Below are positions 11,974 to 22,534 of a stretch of 64,000 nt of DNA, one piece after another. This stretch comes from Isoetes taiwanensis (taxonomy: Eukaryota; Streptophyta; Lycopodiopsida; Isoetales; Isoetaceae), in assembly GCA_021234155.1 (NCBI GenBank), contig JAJEKV010000551.1:62001-126000 (forward strand), read 5' to 3'. How positions within the stretch are numbered: position 1 is the first letter of the stretch; every line of letters starts with the position of its first letter. The notes beneath the pieces are model-generated. The model was not told where the DNA came from. It ran no database searches and saw nothing but the letters and a program-made list of their open reading frames with translations. The translations under genes were made by a program, and so were the position numbers.

Positions 11974-14040
11974 GAAAAAAACCGGCTTGAACTAGTTAAA
12001 CCTAGCACAAACATCAGCATCGGTCAATCCCTCCGTTGTCTTATCTGGCCATACATGAACCTTTCGGTCCAAGATGGTACCATAAATCCAGGGAAAACAG
12101 TTAACAACCAGTAATCATAATTCCATCATACCAAAATACAACCTCAAATAGTGCCAATAGGACTATGGTCCTTGATGTCCCATAGAAATGGTAAGACCAT
12201 TAGCCCTAGAAGAATCAGCCCTAGAAAACTGCTTCACCAAGTTACATAAGCATAGTAAAACTTTTCAGCATTTATCAATATCAATAATGGCCATGTGTGA
12301 CTTTTTCAAAAACTTTATAGCAGTATATTTATGTCAGAATGTAGCATATACAATAATGAGAGCTTTTGTTCAAGAAACCAGCTATCATATTCAATATAAT
12401 CATGTAAGAAATACAATCATCCAGCATGTAGTCAACCCTGCCAAAGTATGGCCTGCTGCATGTTAATAAGAAGTATTTTACTTTTAAACTATATGGGCAG
12501 ACTCAAAATAAAGTACCTGGCCAGCAAGATAAAGACCTTAGGTACAAAGCCTAATAGGCATTCAAAACGGTAATGGTTTATGTGAGATCCCATTACCAAC
12601 TAACTAGAAAGTAACAGCCAAGATCAAGTTTTAATCCTTTGTAAAACGAGAAAGATTACCAGAGTACCTTAGCATCGTTTTAAAGGTGCAAACATAAAGC
12701 AACAATTTCCAAAATGGGTAGTCAAATTCATGTATTTGTAGACACTTTAACGTCTTAAATCCTTCAGAGATAGTCATCTTCGATGCCAAGTCCATGACTC
12801 ATCTAAAACCTATTGGACAAAAGGAATACATTAAGAAGAAGCCTGCATTACCAGACCAATCAATACACTGTTAGCATGATAATGGTAACAGTGCAAGGGC
12901 CAAAAGGTACATTAGGCTTCTCGGTTCATCACCGATCACCTAATGTAGACCTTTTGCCCAAAAGATCAAATGAGCATGGCAAGAAATGAACTTATTTTAA
13001 ATATAAAGAGAGAGAAAACTAACATCACATATTTGCATAAATGACCGTGAACATAATGCAAATAAACATTTAAAAGAATCCTGATTCAGAAAATGTTTTA
13101 AACTTAGAGAAACCAAAACGATTCCATTGATCCAACCTTTAGTCCAAAACTGTATATGGTCTGCAAAACGTAGTCATCATTTGTATTTGAGCTTTAGCAG
13201 ACTGTAAGCATCACTAGCTAACAACATTCTTGGCTAATATGGAAATGCATTGCATTACTGTTTATCCGTAGAGTCGGACCAAAGTCTTCTTGCATCGTGA
13301 GTATCGATGACTTGAGATGTATCCCCTTAGCATTGTCACGGATTTCAATCTTGGTGTATGCCATTTGACAATGAAAAGAAGGAAAACCACACCGTAGCTC
13401 AAACTTTCTTGAGGTATGCTCCATATTTTAAGCAATGAATCCATATGCAAATGGATACCAAAGGGCCATATTTTTTGCAAAGAACAGACCAAACGGATGT
13501 GGATCCATATCTTGAAAAAATAAAATTAACTCAGAGGCGTCTGCCGTAGCTTGACGTTTCAGCAAAAACCAAGACCTACTCAGCATGAAACTTAACTCCG
13601 AAGCATCTGCCTATACCATGCCGTTCAAGCCAAAAACATGGCCGGAATTAGCCGGAATTAGGTTAAGCTAAAAATTAGAACTAAAAGAAGAAAGTCTTAT
13701 AAGTAACTTTAAGAGGTAAATTATACGACCCAATGGTTTTTTTTAAGGAAAAACAATCCTTTCCAAGGTATATGGGATAATCCATAGTACAAATACTATT
13801 TTCTTCCTAGAATTATTCACTAGGAAAAATAAGCCAGTAAGGTAAACAATTCAATGTCCAGCTTAAGGGAATAAATATGCATAGAGAGGCCATTAAGTAG
13901 GGTGTATCAACATTTGTAAAAAGCTCCAACGGAACTATTCAAACCTTTACTTAATATGTGCCCATTGCACGAAAAATTCCAAGATAAATATCTTAAGGTG
14001 CATAACTAAATTAGTCATGCAAGCAAACATGCAAATAATA
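11974..14040. repeat. 2.8-kb unit, copy 3, truncated
   Basis: About 2,065 bases long. It ends just before the exon-like segment found in copies 1 and 2, at an AATAATAAT/poly-A run, after which the sequence is unrelated. Confidence 0.85.
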
Positions 14041-15126
14041 ATAATAAAAAAAAAAAACACAACAGTTAAGTGCGCGGATCACCCGGATCGGTGAAGAAAC
14101 ATCAATGCAAGCTTCTGCAGCTCAGCGAAGAAAGATCTGGTTGTGTCTGCAAAAAACTATGAATCGTGATGAGTAGCTGCAAAAAAAAACTCCACATCTG
14201 CGAAGAACTCATCTATGAAGAACATTTGTGAAAACTCTGAATCTGCTACAACTGCTACGTCGGCGCTGAAGAACCATTCAATAAGATTAGCTACTCAAAT
14301 TGCTCTGTAGGCCTTTGAAGAACCCTAAAGAAAAACCCTAAAGGAAACGGGGCCATTTGGTCAAGCGGAATTAGAGAACCCCGACTTCCATTACGGTATA
14401 TTGGTACATGTTGCCCGCGTGTCAATGTAAGAATGGGCACCAGAGAATAATGGCGACCCTATTTCTATTTTGTGCCCTGGCCAGAGGATTCGAGCCTCCA
14501 GGCCGCAATCTTAATATAATCTTTATGGGATTTGAACTCACCATCACCAAGCGAAAACCGTAACAATTCAAGAAACACAAGGGCCACAATTTCTAAAATA
14601 TAGAACAAAGAAAACATGTTCCTCCACAATCGCCTTAAGCTGCATAATGTATGGCTTTTGCTGCTCGGTACATATATGCACTAACCAAAATTGTCCAAGC
14701 TATACTTTCATGTGCAAATGTCATTTCATAGACAATATTCCTTGTTTCATCCAATTGCCCTATTCGTTTAAGGTCTATAATGCAATGGTACTGCTATATT
14801 GATGGTGTTATACCATGGTCTTTGCTGATTGAGGCAAAGTAATGGTAATCTTCAGCGAGAAGACCTCCATGACCAGAATAAGTGAATATAGCAACAAAGG
14901 TGATCATTATGCTTTGACTTTTGACTTTTGACTATAATTGCATTTGACGCAAACATTGTCATCATGAAATTCAGGAGATCCTATCCCAGTTGGACATCTT
15001 TTCAAAAACTCTTTGTGCCTCTTGTAAACTTACAAATCTCCCATACCTATTAATAATAGCATTTTCCACGGACAAATATGAAATACATCCATAATCAACA
15101 ATCTCATAATGTACCTTGCGACCTGT
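14041..15126. other. Unique sequence right of the array, possible minus-strand gene start
   Basis: Two AACCCTAAA-type boxes at about 14321-14342 (telo-box-like, common near plant transcription starts) read as TTTAGGGTT on the minus strand. They are followed by CT-rich sequence with a short ORF. This could be the promoter and first exon of a minus-strand gene whose exons lie in the tandem units, but no continuous gene model could be built. From 14580 to 15126 nothing recognisable is seen. Confidence 0.3.
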
Positions 15127-15649
15127 TGATACGACCTCTTTTAGATTTCGGATAAATCACCTGTAAAAACCAAAGAGCTAAAAAGATAATCCAGTTAGTA
15201 GGAGAAGCTCGATCCACCCAACCGGATTCACCAGGAAGTCTTTATCCTGGAGTAGTAAATCTTTATCCCACTCAGACCAATTGGAAGTAGAAGGGAAAGT
15301 CAATAGAGGAAGATAGGTAGGGCCATGGCGGCAATTCTTCATGTCTCGTCCCCCTATGTATGTTCTTATAGTCTCTTGAAAGGGCCTTAAAGGTAAATTC
15401 CATTTTCGTTCTTTGCCTTTTTAGAAAGGCACTTACCCATTCCTTATTAAGTCTAAGGTTGGTGCTTAGGCGCTTGGTCTTTCAAGCTAGAAATTAGGGT
15501 TCGAATCCCTGTGAGAACAAGTTTGGATGGGTTGGTATTAGATCCTCTTATCGGCCATAAACATTCTAATGAGCCAATGGTTTCATTTAAGTCACTTGTT
15601 GGTTGTGAATCACACCCTTGAGCTAGTATTTTGTTCTAATACCGTAACA
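15127..15649 (-). repeat. LTR (3' LTR of the gag-pro element)
   Basis: Begins TGATACGACCTC and ends ACCGTAACA on the plus strand (TGTTACGG...TATCA on the minus strand). It aligns with 17672-18220 throughout, with scattered substitutions and a gap of about 25 bases. It carries a tRNA-like B box at 15498-15508. Confidence 0.88.
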
Positions 15650-15701
15650 ACCCTTCCCTTTCCGTGATTGAACGTCCTCGTCAATCATAGGAAGAATTGC
15701 T

Positions 15702-15835
15702 CATCTCAATTCGTTTAGAGATGGCCTCAAGTCAATCTGGGGACTTTCATCTCAATGTTTAGAGATGGCCTCAAGTCAATCTGAGGACTTTCATCTCAAT
15801 TCATTTAGAGACAGCCTCAAGTCAATCTGAGGTCT
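15702..15835. repeat. Three tandem 46-base repeats
   Basis: The motif 'catctcaatt...agagatggcctcaagtc' is repeated three times (46, 43 and about 45 bases) just inside the 3' LTR of the gag-pro element. No function is known. Confidence 0.85.
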
Positions 15836-15902
15836 TTGAGCTCAACTCGTGTAAAGATATTTGAGCCTTAGGCAACTAAGCCCGACCAACGTATATCATT
15901 CT

Positions 15903-16460
15903 TTAGATATTCCACACTGGAATTCCCTTGGTTGTATACAGTTCGGGAAAAGTTTGAAATGGAGGATCAGAGCCTCTCAAATAGATGAAATGTGACTCAA
16001 TGTCATTTTGTATTAAGGTCTTTGCTTTAGAATATGATAGCAAAGATTCACATTCATTTACATATTTAGCTTTCAAAATTATTGGTTGCACATCAACAAA
16101 CATTTTAATAGTCCTTTGGCGATAGTTGGATTGTACATCATGTTGGGTTCGCCATCCTATTCCAAGAATTACATCCACAGTTCCCAGCTCAACTACTAAG
16201 AGTGCCCTGCGCTCAGAGTTTCCATTTGCAATGGCACAATAACAAATTTGTCATAGCAACCTTCTGATCCCTTAAGCCCTTGAACTACAGAAAGCTGAGC
16301 TTGCAAATCTTAAACTGGCAACTTCAGCTCATTTACCACATCCGTGGAGATAAAATCATGAGTTGCTCCATCATCTAGCAGGACAACAATCTCCCAATCT
16401 GCAATTTTACCTATGAGCTTAAACAACCATGAGGATGGGATTGCTGCGACACTTAATGTC
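15903..16460 (-). pseudogene. Retroelement aspartic protease remnant
   Basis: Minus strand near 16383-16346 reads VVLLDDGATHDFIS, matching the DSGATHNFIS active-site motif of plant Ty3/gypsy proteases. It is followed by NELKLPV and a stop. Further on, the ORF at 16178-15903 begins MDVILGIGWRTQHD, matching the (Y)DVILGMDWL motif near the end of the protease. The frame is interrupted between the two parts. There is no RT beyond this point; the sequence runs into the 46-base repeats instead. Confidence 0.72.
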
Positions 16461-16496
16461 TTCATGTATGCAATTTGCAATCGGCCTTTTTTCTTG

Positions 16497-17469
16497 TTAA
16501 AAGCCCTTTGCTTTCAATCGCGTCCTCTTTCTTCTCTGTTTGGGATGTTTTGGGCCTATCCTCAAGGTTCTGAGCTTGGGCGTGGGGTGTTCCTCGGGTT
16601 CCTTGAACTGCACTTTTCTTATCGGCTTTTTGGGAACAACCTTGTTCTTTGAGAAATTAGTCTGATAGTGCGGACCACCACATATGTAGCAACCAGTTCT
16701 GGTCCTTTGGGAGGTCTCTTGCTGTTGAGAATTATACCCATTACTCTTCTTTCGGTTGTCAAACCGTGTTCCCCTTCGAGGTTTCCTTCCATTGCGTCCT
16801 CTCCTACCCTTGCTATATTCTATTATCATACTTTTCTCTTTTCATCATCTTTTGTTCTCTAGATGTGTTCCTTCCGATATCACCAATCTTCTAGCTTTAG
16901 GATTATCAGCAGCTCCTGCTTTTCGGATTGCATCTGCCATATTCCCTGGTTTTAAAAGATCCAACTCTGCAAAGATTTCCTCTCGCAATCTATTAACATA
17001 TTTTCGCAAAAGTTCAGCTTCACTGAGATTGCGAACTTGGGACCCTAAGTGATTAAACTTCATGTTATAATCAGCTACAGATTCTCCTTCTTCCTGTTTG
17101 ATTTTGTCCCATTCTTTCTGGAGGATTCTATAATAGTTGGCAGTGCAAATAATTTGCTTCAAAAGCATTCTTGAACTCAGACCATAAATTAATCTGTGGT
17201 TCCATTTGTCTCCTTCCTTGCCACCAAACCTGCATTTGATCTTCAAGGTAAGTGTCCATGGCTTGTAACTTTTCTTGTTCAGATGCCTTGATAAAGCATA
17301 TCCACCTTTTCAAGCCACTTACACATTTCTTGGGGTTATTTTCAGCGTCGGCGGAAACATCAGAATCTTGGACAGGAGATAGAGGAGGAATTTCAGGCGG
17401 AGGGCCGCTTGGCAGAGGAGGTGACACAGAGTCATTCATGGCAGTGTTTGTTTGCATAGGATCGGGCAA
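16497..17469 (-). pseudogene. Ty3/gypsy gag polyprotein remnant
   Basis: Starts MPDPMQTNTAMNDS at 17469, has a Pro-rich N-terminus, then a capsid region (WICFIKASEQEKLQAMDTYL, WWQGRRQ, ILQKEWDKIKQEEGESVADY, NHLGSQVRNLSEAELLRKYV) typical of the plant Retrotrans_gag family, in two overlapping frames. A basic linker leads to a zinc knuckle reading CYICGGPHYQTNF. The last metal ligand, normally Cys in C..CG.PH....C, is Phe. There is at least one frameshift near 17180. Decayed or error-containing copy. Confidence 0.8.
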
Positions 17470-17657
17470 GAACTTATATGCGATTGCTAGATGCTCTAAG
17501 CATCTCTCTCGTGTCCGGCATGACTAACTGGCGGAGGAAGAGCGATTCGAGCTGCCACAAAGCCAACGTTATGCATATCTTGCATATAGTCACTTTCTGA
17601 GATATTGAAGCGATTGGCAGCCATAGCACAAGAATTTATTAATCAAGATCAAACCTT

Positions 17658-17669
17658 GCTCTAATACCA
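17658..17669 (-). promoter_or_regulatory. Primer binding site (initiator tRNA-Met type)
   Basis: The minus strand reads TGGTATTAGAGC two bases after the 5' LTR, one base off the plant iMet PBS TGGTATCAGAGC. It sets the element's orientation. Confidence 0.8.
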
Positions 17670-17671
17670 AT

Positions 17672-18220
17672 TGATACGGCCTCTTCTAGATTTCGGATAA
17701 ATCACTTGTAAAAACCAAAGAGCTAAAAAGATAATCCAGTTAGTAGGAGAAGCTCAATCCACCCAACCAAATTCACCAGGAAGTCTTTATCCTGGAGCAG
17801 GAAATCTTTATCCCGCTCAGACCAACAAGCTTGGCTATGGAGAATTGGAAGTAGAAGGGAAAATCAATAGAGGAAGAGAGGTAGGGCTATGGTGGTGATT
17901 CTTTATGTCTCGTCCCCCCTATGTATGTTCTTTTATAGTCTCTTGAAAGGCCCTTAAAAGTAAATTCCTTTTTCAATCTTTTTTTTTCTGAAAGGCACTT
18001 AGCTATTTCTTACTAAGTCTAAGGGTGGTGCCTTGGCTAGGTGCTTGGTCTCTCAAGCTAAAGACCTGGGTTCGAATCCTTGTGAGGACAAGTTTGAATG
18101 GCTTTGTATTAGATCTTGTTATTAGCCATAAACATTTTAATGAGCCAATGGTTTCATTTAAGTTACTTGTTGGTTGTGAATCACACCCCCGAGCTAGTAT
18201 TTTGTTCTAATACCGTAACA
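17672..18220 (-). repeat. LTR (5' LTR of the gag-pro element)
   Basis: Begins TGATACGGCCTC and ends ACCGTAACA on the plus strand. Near the middle (18030-18080) it contains a tRNA-like A box (TTGGCTAGGTGC) and a perfect B box (GGTTCGAATCC) on the plus strand. A similar but shorter A box and the same B box occur in the other LTR. Confidence 0.88.
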
Positions 18221-18224
18221 AAAT

Positions 18225-18557
18225 TGATATGGTTTATGGAGTATGGGATAAAGTCTGGAAGGTTTGGGACCCATTGGATAACGGTTTCCTTGAAGGATCC
18301 ACCCTTTTGATGTGTTGGTTATCACTAGAGGTGCTAGTGTGTAACATTTGGTATCAGAGCCAAGGCTCAATTCCTCGTAACAACATTGGTGTGTTCCACA
18401 TGCTTGAGGGCAAGCATCTCGAGGAGGGGGAGGAATTGATATGGTCTACGGGGTATGGAATAAAGCTTGAAAAGGCTGGAGCCCATTAGATAACGATTTC
18501 CTTGAAGAATCTACCTTTTGATGTGTTGGTTATCATTATAGGTGCTAGTGCGTAACA
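18225..18557 (+). mobile_element. TRIM-type miniature LTR retrotransposon
   Basis: A 333-base element with 122- and 121-base LTRs (18225-18346, 18437-18557), each starting TGATATGGT and ending TAACA. Just inside the left LTR is TGGTATCAGAGC (18349-18360), the exact iMet primer binding site. Just before the right LTR is the purine tract GAGGAGGGGGAGGAAT. The internal region is only 90 bases with no coding capacity. This fits the TRIM/SMART class of non-autonomous plant LTR elements, which rely on proteins in trans. It starts four bases after the gag-pro element's LTR; no clear target-site duplication is visible. Confidence 0.85.
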
Positions 18558-18576
18558 CCTGTTGTTAGGATAGAAT

Positions 18577-18697
18577 TGATATGGTCTACGGGGTATGGAA
18601 TAAAGCTTGAAAAGGCTGGAGCCCATTAGATAACGATTTCCTTGAAGAATCCGCCTTTTGATGTATTGGTTATCATTAGAGGTGCTAGTGCGTAACA
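18577..18697 (+). repeat. Third, solo-like copy of the TRIM LTR
   Basis: Nearly identical to the LTR at 18437-18557 and separated from it by 19 bases (CCTGTTGTTAGGATAGAAT). A near-identical 19-mer follows this copy as well. The LTR-plus-19 unit is thus tandemly duplicated with a period of 140 bases. Confidence 0.85.
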
Positions 18698-18771
18698 CCT
18701 GTTGTTAAGATAGAAAGCTTTGCACATGCAGCTACAATGGCTACTAGTATGACCACATGTGGCTTGACAAC

Positions 18772-19662
18772 TTCTGTGCTACATATTCTAAACGAGGTGC
18801 ACCTTGGACTAGCACATTCGTCAGATTCGTCGATCCTACGACCCAGATCATATGTTGGGCCCTTTGGGCACCTCTCGTTTCGCTTATAGTCATTTATGAT
18901 TGGAGGCGCCTATGATTTTGAAATATGAAATATGATTTTGCCTATGGTTTTGAGGGAATATCGAACCTCTATACGGCTTTGCCTAAGATTTTAGAATATC
19001 AAATACGGGGGCTCGAACCTCCACCAAAATAACTCAATGTCCTAATAAGACTACTTTAATCAATGTATCTAGCAAGCTAATGTGATTATTTTTTATCTTG
19101 AGTCTATGTTTTTTTTTTATAACAACCCATTCAATTGTTTTAGGGATATATGGTCTATGATTTTAGGAATTGTTATTTTTACATCCATATCAAATCCCCC
19201 TGGAACCCCCTGTTATTTTGCTACATATTCTAAACGAGGTGCACCCGGGACTACCACAGTCGTCGGATTCGTCGATTCTACGACCCAGATCGTATGTTGG
19301 GCCCTTTGGCCACCTCTCTTTCGCTTATAGTCATTTATGATTGGAGGCACCTATGATTTTAAAATATTAAATACGATTTTGCCTAAGGTTTTGACGGAAT
19401 ATCAAACCTCTATACGGCTTTGCCTAAGATTTTAGAATTTAAATACGGGGGCTCGAACCTCTACCAAAATAACTCAATGTCCTAAGACTACTTTAATCAA
19501 TGTACCCAGTGAGCTAATGTGATTATTTTTTATCTTGAATCTATGTTTTTTTTTTATAACAACCCATTCAATTGTTTTAGGGATATATGGTGTATGGTTT
19601 TAGGAATTGTTATTTTTACATCCATATCAAATCCCCCTGGAATCCGCTGTTATTTTGCTACA
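18772..19662. repeat. Two tandem copies of a 441-base repeat
   Basis: 'gctacatattctaaacgagg' recurs with a spacing of about 441 bases, and the third occurrence (19655) is cut short. The units share an oligo-T run, a 'ggggctcgaacctc' box and the 'caaatccccctgga' segment. They differ by a few substitutions and indels. No coding content; origin not recognised. Confidence 0.85.
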
Positions 19663-19664
19663 TA

Positions 19665-20069
19665 TTAGAGTCGAAAGGCCTCCTTACTACATCCAAATTG
19701 TGCATAACGAACAATAAGTGTAGTATAGGAAACAACATTGTGGCGAGGCATCCTATTGAACAGATAATATAAAGCCTCAAAATTTTCACATTGAGCATAC
19801 CTTGTGATGGCCATAGGATCAGACGCAAATCCTCTTCGAATAATACATGCATGGATCAGTCTACCTTTTGCTAACATGTTTAGAATATAACATGCACCAA
19901 GATTCATGAACAAGGTAATTATGTCAGGTGTTATGCCTTCAAGTTGCACGCTTAAAAAGATGCAAAGCATAGTCATTATTCTATAAGATTGCAGAGACTT
20001 ATGCTGCATCTTGTAAAGTTGTCTAACGATCTCATGGCAATGTTCTTGCCTGTTGCATGCAAAAGTCAT
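19665..20069 (-). pseudogene. PPR protein fragment
   Basis: A 134-residue minus-strand frame contains EGITPDIITLFMNLGACYIL, GRLIHACIIRRGF, RYAQCENFEALYYLFNRMP and RHNVVSYTTLIVRYAQFGCS. These correspond to consecutive P, L and S PPR motifs (EGV.PD..TF..+L.AC, GR.+HA.I+..GF, YA+C..+E.A..+F..MP, +NVVS+T.+I..YAQ.G). It is open but lacks both ends and has lost canonical residues such as the MYAKCG element. It ends at the 441-base repeat, which may have truncated it. Probably a pseudogene; it is not contiguous with the remnant at the left edge. Confidence 0.72.
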
Positions 20070-21160
20070 TACTGTCCAGATAGCTTCATATGTGTTAACT
20101 ATTTCCTTACTTATTTGTCATACTTCCCTTGACCTTTCTAATTCGCCTCCATCAGCATTAAGGTTGTTATATACTCTTCCGCCTTTAGAAGCATACAAAT
20201 GTATCAAGTTAGTAATTTGTCTGATAACTCATACTTTTCTGATTTTGCTTGGCTAGAATAAATACTATATTTGTAAACATCGTAAAAATCCATATCTCGA
20301 GAAGATAATCTCATTTAGTATGCCATTGGCTTCAATCCAAAGATGCAGTCATATGTTTCAGGTACCTTCCTGCTTGTATTTAATTACAATGATAAAAAGC
20401 CTAAAGTACATTTCTTGCCATAAGGGGGCATACTGCATTTTAGTGGAATGAGACAAGGCTTATGAAAAGGTCCCTTCAAACCACTGTTTCAAACTGGGGA
20501 CATGCATTCCGAGCTTGATTTCTCCCTTTTACACTTGGTTTTCTATTGTAATAAGTAACACTTTTCTTCTTACCCCACGACCAATTCCAACAATCTTCCA
20601 AGTATATGGATGAAGATTCTAGCCTCCATTACAACCTAAAGATTAACATGCTAGTACAGCAACCTGGCTCGCCATGATGCTAAGTAGCTCAAACTCCAGG
20701 AAAGTCCCCCATAAAGCAGGAATGCCTCTAGAGTCATCTGCAGGAATTGGAAATTGCCGCTCAACATGCTTTTAATCATAGAGGACTTATGCTAGAAAAA
20801 ATGGTTCACCTTGAAAAGCCTTATGGTTCTTTCTAAGCATTTTTTAAGCACTGAGGCTATACTCGCATGTCTACAGGGATGATGTGAGTTGCACATTTGA
20901 TGTTTTTCTGCAACAAAGTGATTCCCCTTCCTTAGCTTGAGAAAACACAAATTCTGGCGATGGTGTATAAGATTCACCCATCATAAACCTTACCTGAGTA
21001 GGGTAACCCCGGCCAGTTCCAAGAGTCCTCCAAGCATATGGATTGAGATTCCACCCTCCATTACTTGCTAACCTAAGAACCCCAAAAGAAATCTTGTGTT
21101 ATAATCGAAATAAAAAAGAGGGGACTACTCCTGATACTCCACGCATTTCTAAAGACAACG
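20070..21160. other. Unassigned, with a duplicated exon-like motif
   Basis: Two related 65-base segments, at about 20572-20640 and 21003-21065, share on the minus strand the pattern tggaggntngaatc...catatncttgga...tggaa. In one frame both read W-R-[LV]-E-S-[SQ]-S-I-[YC]-L-E-D-[CS]-W-N-W. The changes are mostly synonymous or conservative, which suggests a duplicated exon, but the protein is not recognised. No complete gene was found. Confidence 0.35.
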
Positions 21161-21400
21161 GAGAAGCAAAAGCACAGTGGTCGATCGGATGGAGCTTTAA
21201 TGTAGTCCCAAGGCAATCGACGGCAAAGGAGCCTCTACCTAACTCACATAACGCAGTGGGAGTTCCAATTTGAGCACTCAAACGCAGTGAGATTTTTAAC
21301 TTGGGCCCTTGAAACAGTACATTCGCTGGCATAAAAAAAGATATTCCATCACCCCACCTCCCAAGGGTTTGCCCTTGGGGCAACCCAAAAAGGAAAAGAA
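21160..21400 (-). repeat. Dispersed repeat, copy A
   Basis: The block ending 'ccaagggtttgcccttgggg' matches, with many substitutions, the sequence at 33780-33990 read on the opposite strand, over about 200 bases (including the 'caccccacctccc' and 'cgttatgtgag' parts). It is an old interspersed repeat of unknown class. Confidence 0.55.
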
Positions 21401-21439
21401 CAGGGTTGGACCATTATACAATCAAGGGGTATATTGTAG

Positions 21440-21861
21440 TTTTTCCCTATAATCAAAGACACAAGAAAATGTTTTGCGGGAGAAAACAACATATAAAAAT
21501 TCCGATACGGGACTACACGTCACGGCTTCTTAGCCCCGGCAGTTTGCCCCTCATTTCCCCGCTCTCTGGTTATTTGGCTTTGCCACTGAAGAAGAGCTTC
21601 TTCCCTCTATCCATTCCGGCGCCATCGCCTCTTTTTCACAACCTTAATCTTGTACCCAGCTTCTCTTCCTTTCTTAGACATTATCTCGGCCTATTACGTT
21701 CGGCATTATTATCTCAGTAATGCCGAACAATCAAAGGTGGTCCCCAAATCGATCGTAGATTTGGTCGAAAGAAGCACCTTTTCCAAGACTGTTGCTGCTT
21801 CTGGAGTTGGATTTTCAAGGACTTCTCAAATGGTGACGATTTGGAGCAGTTTTTTGAACAG
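21440..21861 (+). promoter_or_regulatory. Likely promoter and untranslated first exon of the DP gene
   Basis: A more GC-rich CT-containing stretch (CCCCTCATTTCCCCGCTCTC and CATTCCGGCGCCATCGCC) precedes a possible 5' splice site, ACAG|gtatct at 21861. TTTCCCCGC is close to, but not exactly, the E2F site TTTSSCGS. None of the three frames joins an ATG in this exon to the coding exon at 22535 in the right phase, so it would be a 5'-UTR exon or the true first exon is elsewhere. The 163-residue ORF starting at 21650 reads through the splice site and is not considered coding. Confidence 0.35.
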
Positions 21862-22534
21862 GTATCTTGATGTCTTTGGTTTTTTTGTTTGTGGCTCTTT
21901 GTGGGTGATTTTGGTTAATTTTATTATATCGGGCGGTTTTTCATTAACGTCGATTCTTGTGATTCTTAATGCGGCTTGTTTAAATACCAATGGCAAAGCT
22001 ATGTCGTTCTGTATATCCTGGAAAACATTAAAGAATATATCTTCGATATATAAAGAGATGATAGTTATCTTGAGCATGCTTTCAATTTTGAACTTCATTT
22101 CTAATGAAATATATTGGGATTGTGTCTGTGTCATGATCTAAATATGTGCAGCAAAGTGAGTTCTGCAGTTTCTTAAAGAACAATTTTTTCTCTTTTTCCT
22201 TTTTGTATTTCATTTTGCTTTGTATTTCTAACACGTTTTACATATTCCTTTGGACAGAGGCGTTTATATGACCAAAATGGCATAAGTTTGTATCTGTTCA
22301 TAATGTTTATACGAGGTAAACAATGTTCCATCTTGTCTATTTGCTTTTTAATTAGAGATAGATGCTTGGATCTTTAAGTCCCTTCTTTCAATTAAACATA
22401 GATCAATTTAGAACCCGGCCACCAATTGGAAATGTAAATGTTTGCATTTGGGGGCTGGAGGCAAGGATTTCTTTCCATTTCTTAACTTCAACTCAACACT
22501 ACTTGTTCGTTGACTATAAGTTGTTCTCATGCAG

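Larger units (their letters stand above)
6371..14040. repeat. Tandem array of about 2.7 copies of a 2.8-kb unit
   Basis: The anchor sequence 'ttgaactagttaaacctag' occurs at 6381, 9178 and 11987, giving periods of 2,797 and 2,809 bases. Units 1 and 2 are complete. Unit 3 stops near 14040 in an AAT/poly-A run. Copies are nearly identical over long AT-rich stretches, so the duplication looks young. They differ by clustered small indels, for example around 7250, 10045 and 12845, all at CG/CNG-rich spots. On the minus strand at least one segment looks like a protein-coding exon with consensus splice sites (listed separately). Another exon-like block near 10460-10530 ends in the minus-strand donor CAG|gtaatg. 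This is therefore either an intragenic duplication or a multi-copy gene fragment. I recognise no protein family and no transposase or RT. Confidence 0.9.
15127..18220 (-). mobile_element. Short Ty3/gypsy-like LTR element carrying gag and protease only
   Basis: Two LTRs (15127-15649 and 17672-18220) flank about 2.0 kb. The element reads on the minus strand: a tRNA-iMet-type primer binding site abuts the right LTR, and a purine-rich run (GGAAAGGGAAGGG) abuts the left LTR. The internal part encodes a gag-like protein, a degenerate zinc knuckle and an aspartic-protease segment, and then goes straight to three 46-base repeats and the 3' LTR. No reverse transcriptase, RNase H or integrase is present, so any mobility would have depended on a related autonomous element. 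I do not see a matching target-site duplication (flanks cctgt and aaatt). Confidence 0.85.

Noticed and set aside
18030-18100. Functional tRNA gene
   Set aside because: A and B boxes are present but there is no complete acceptor stem, and it lies in a duplicated LTR, so it is called tRNA-like only.
21650-22141. 163-residue ORF upstream of the DP gene
   Set aside because: It runs through a likely splice donor at 21861, has no motif, and its phase does not fit the DP coding exon.
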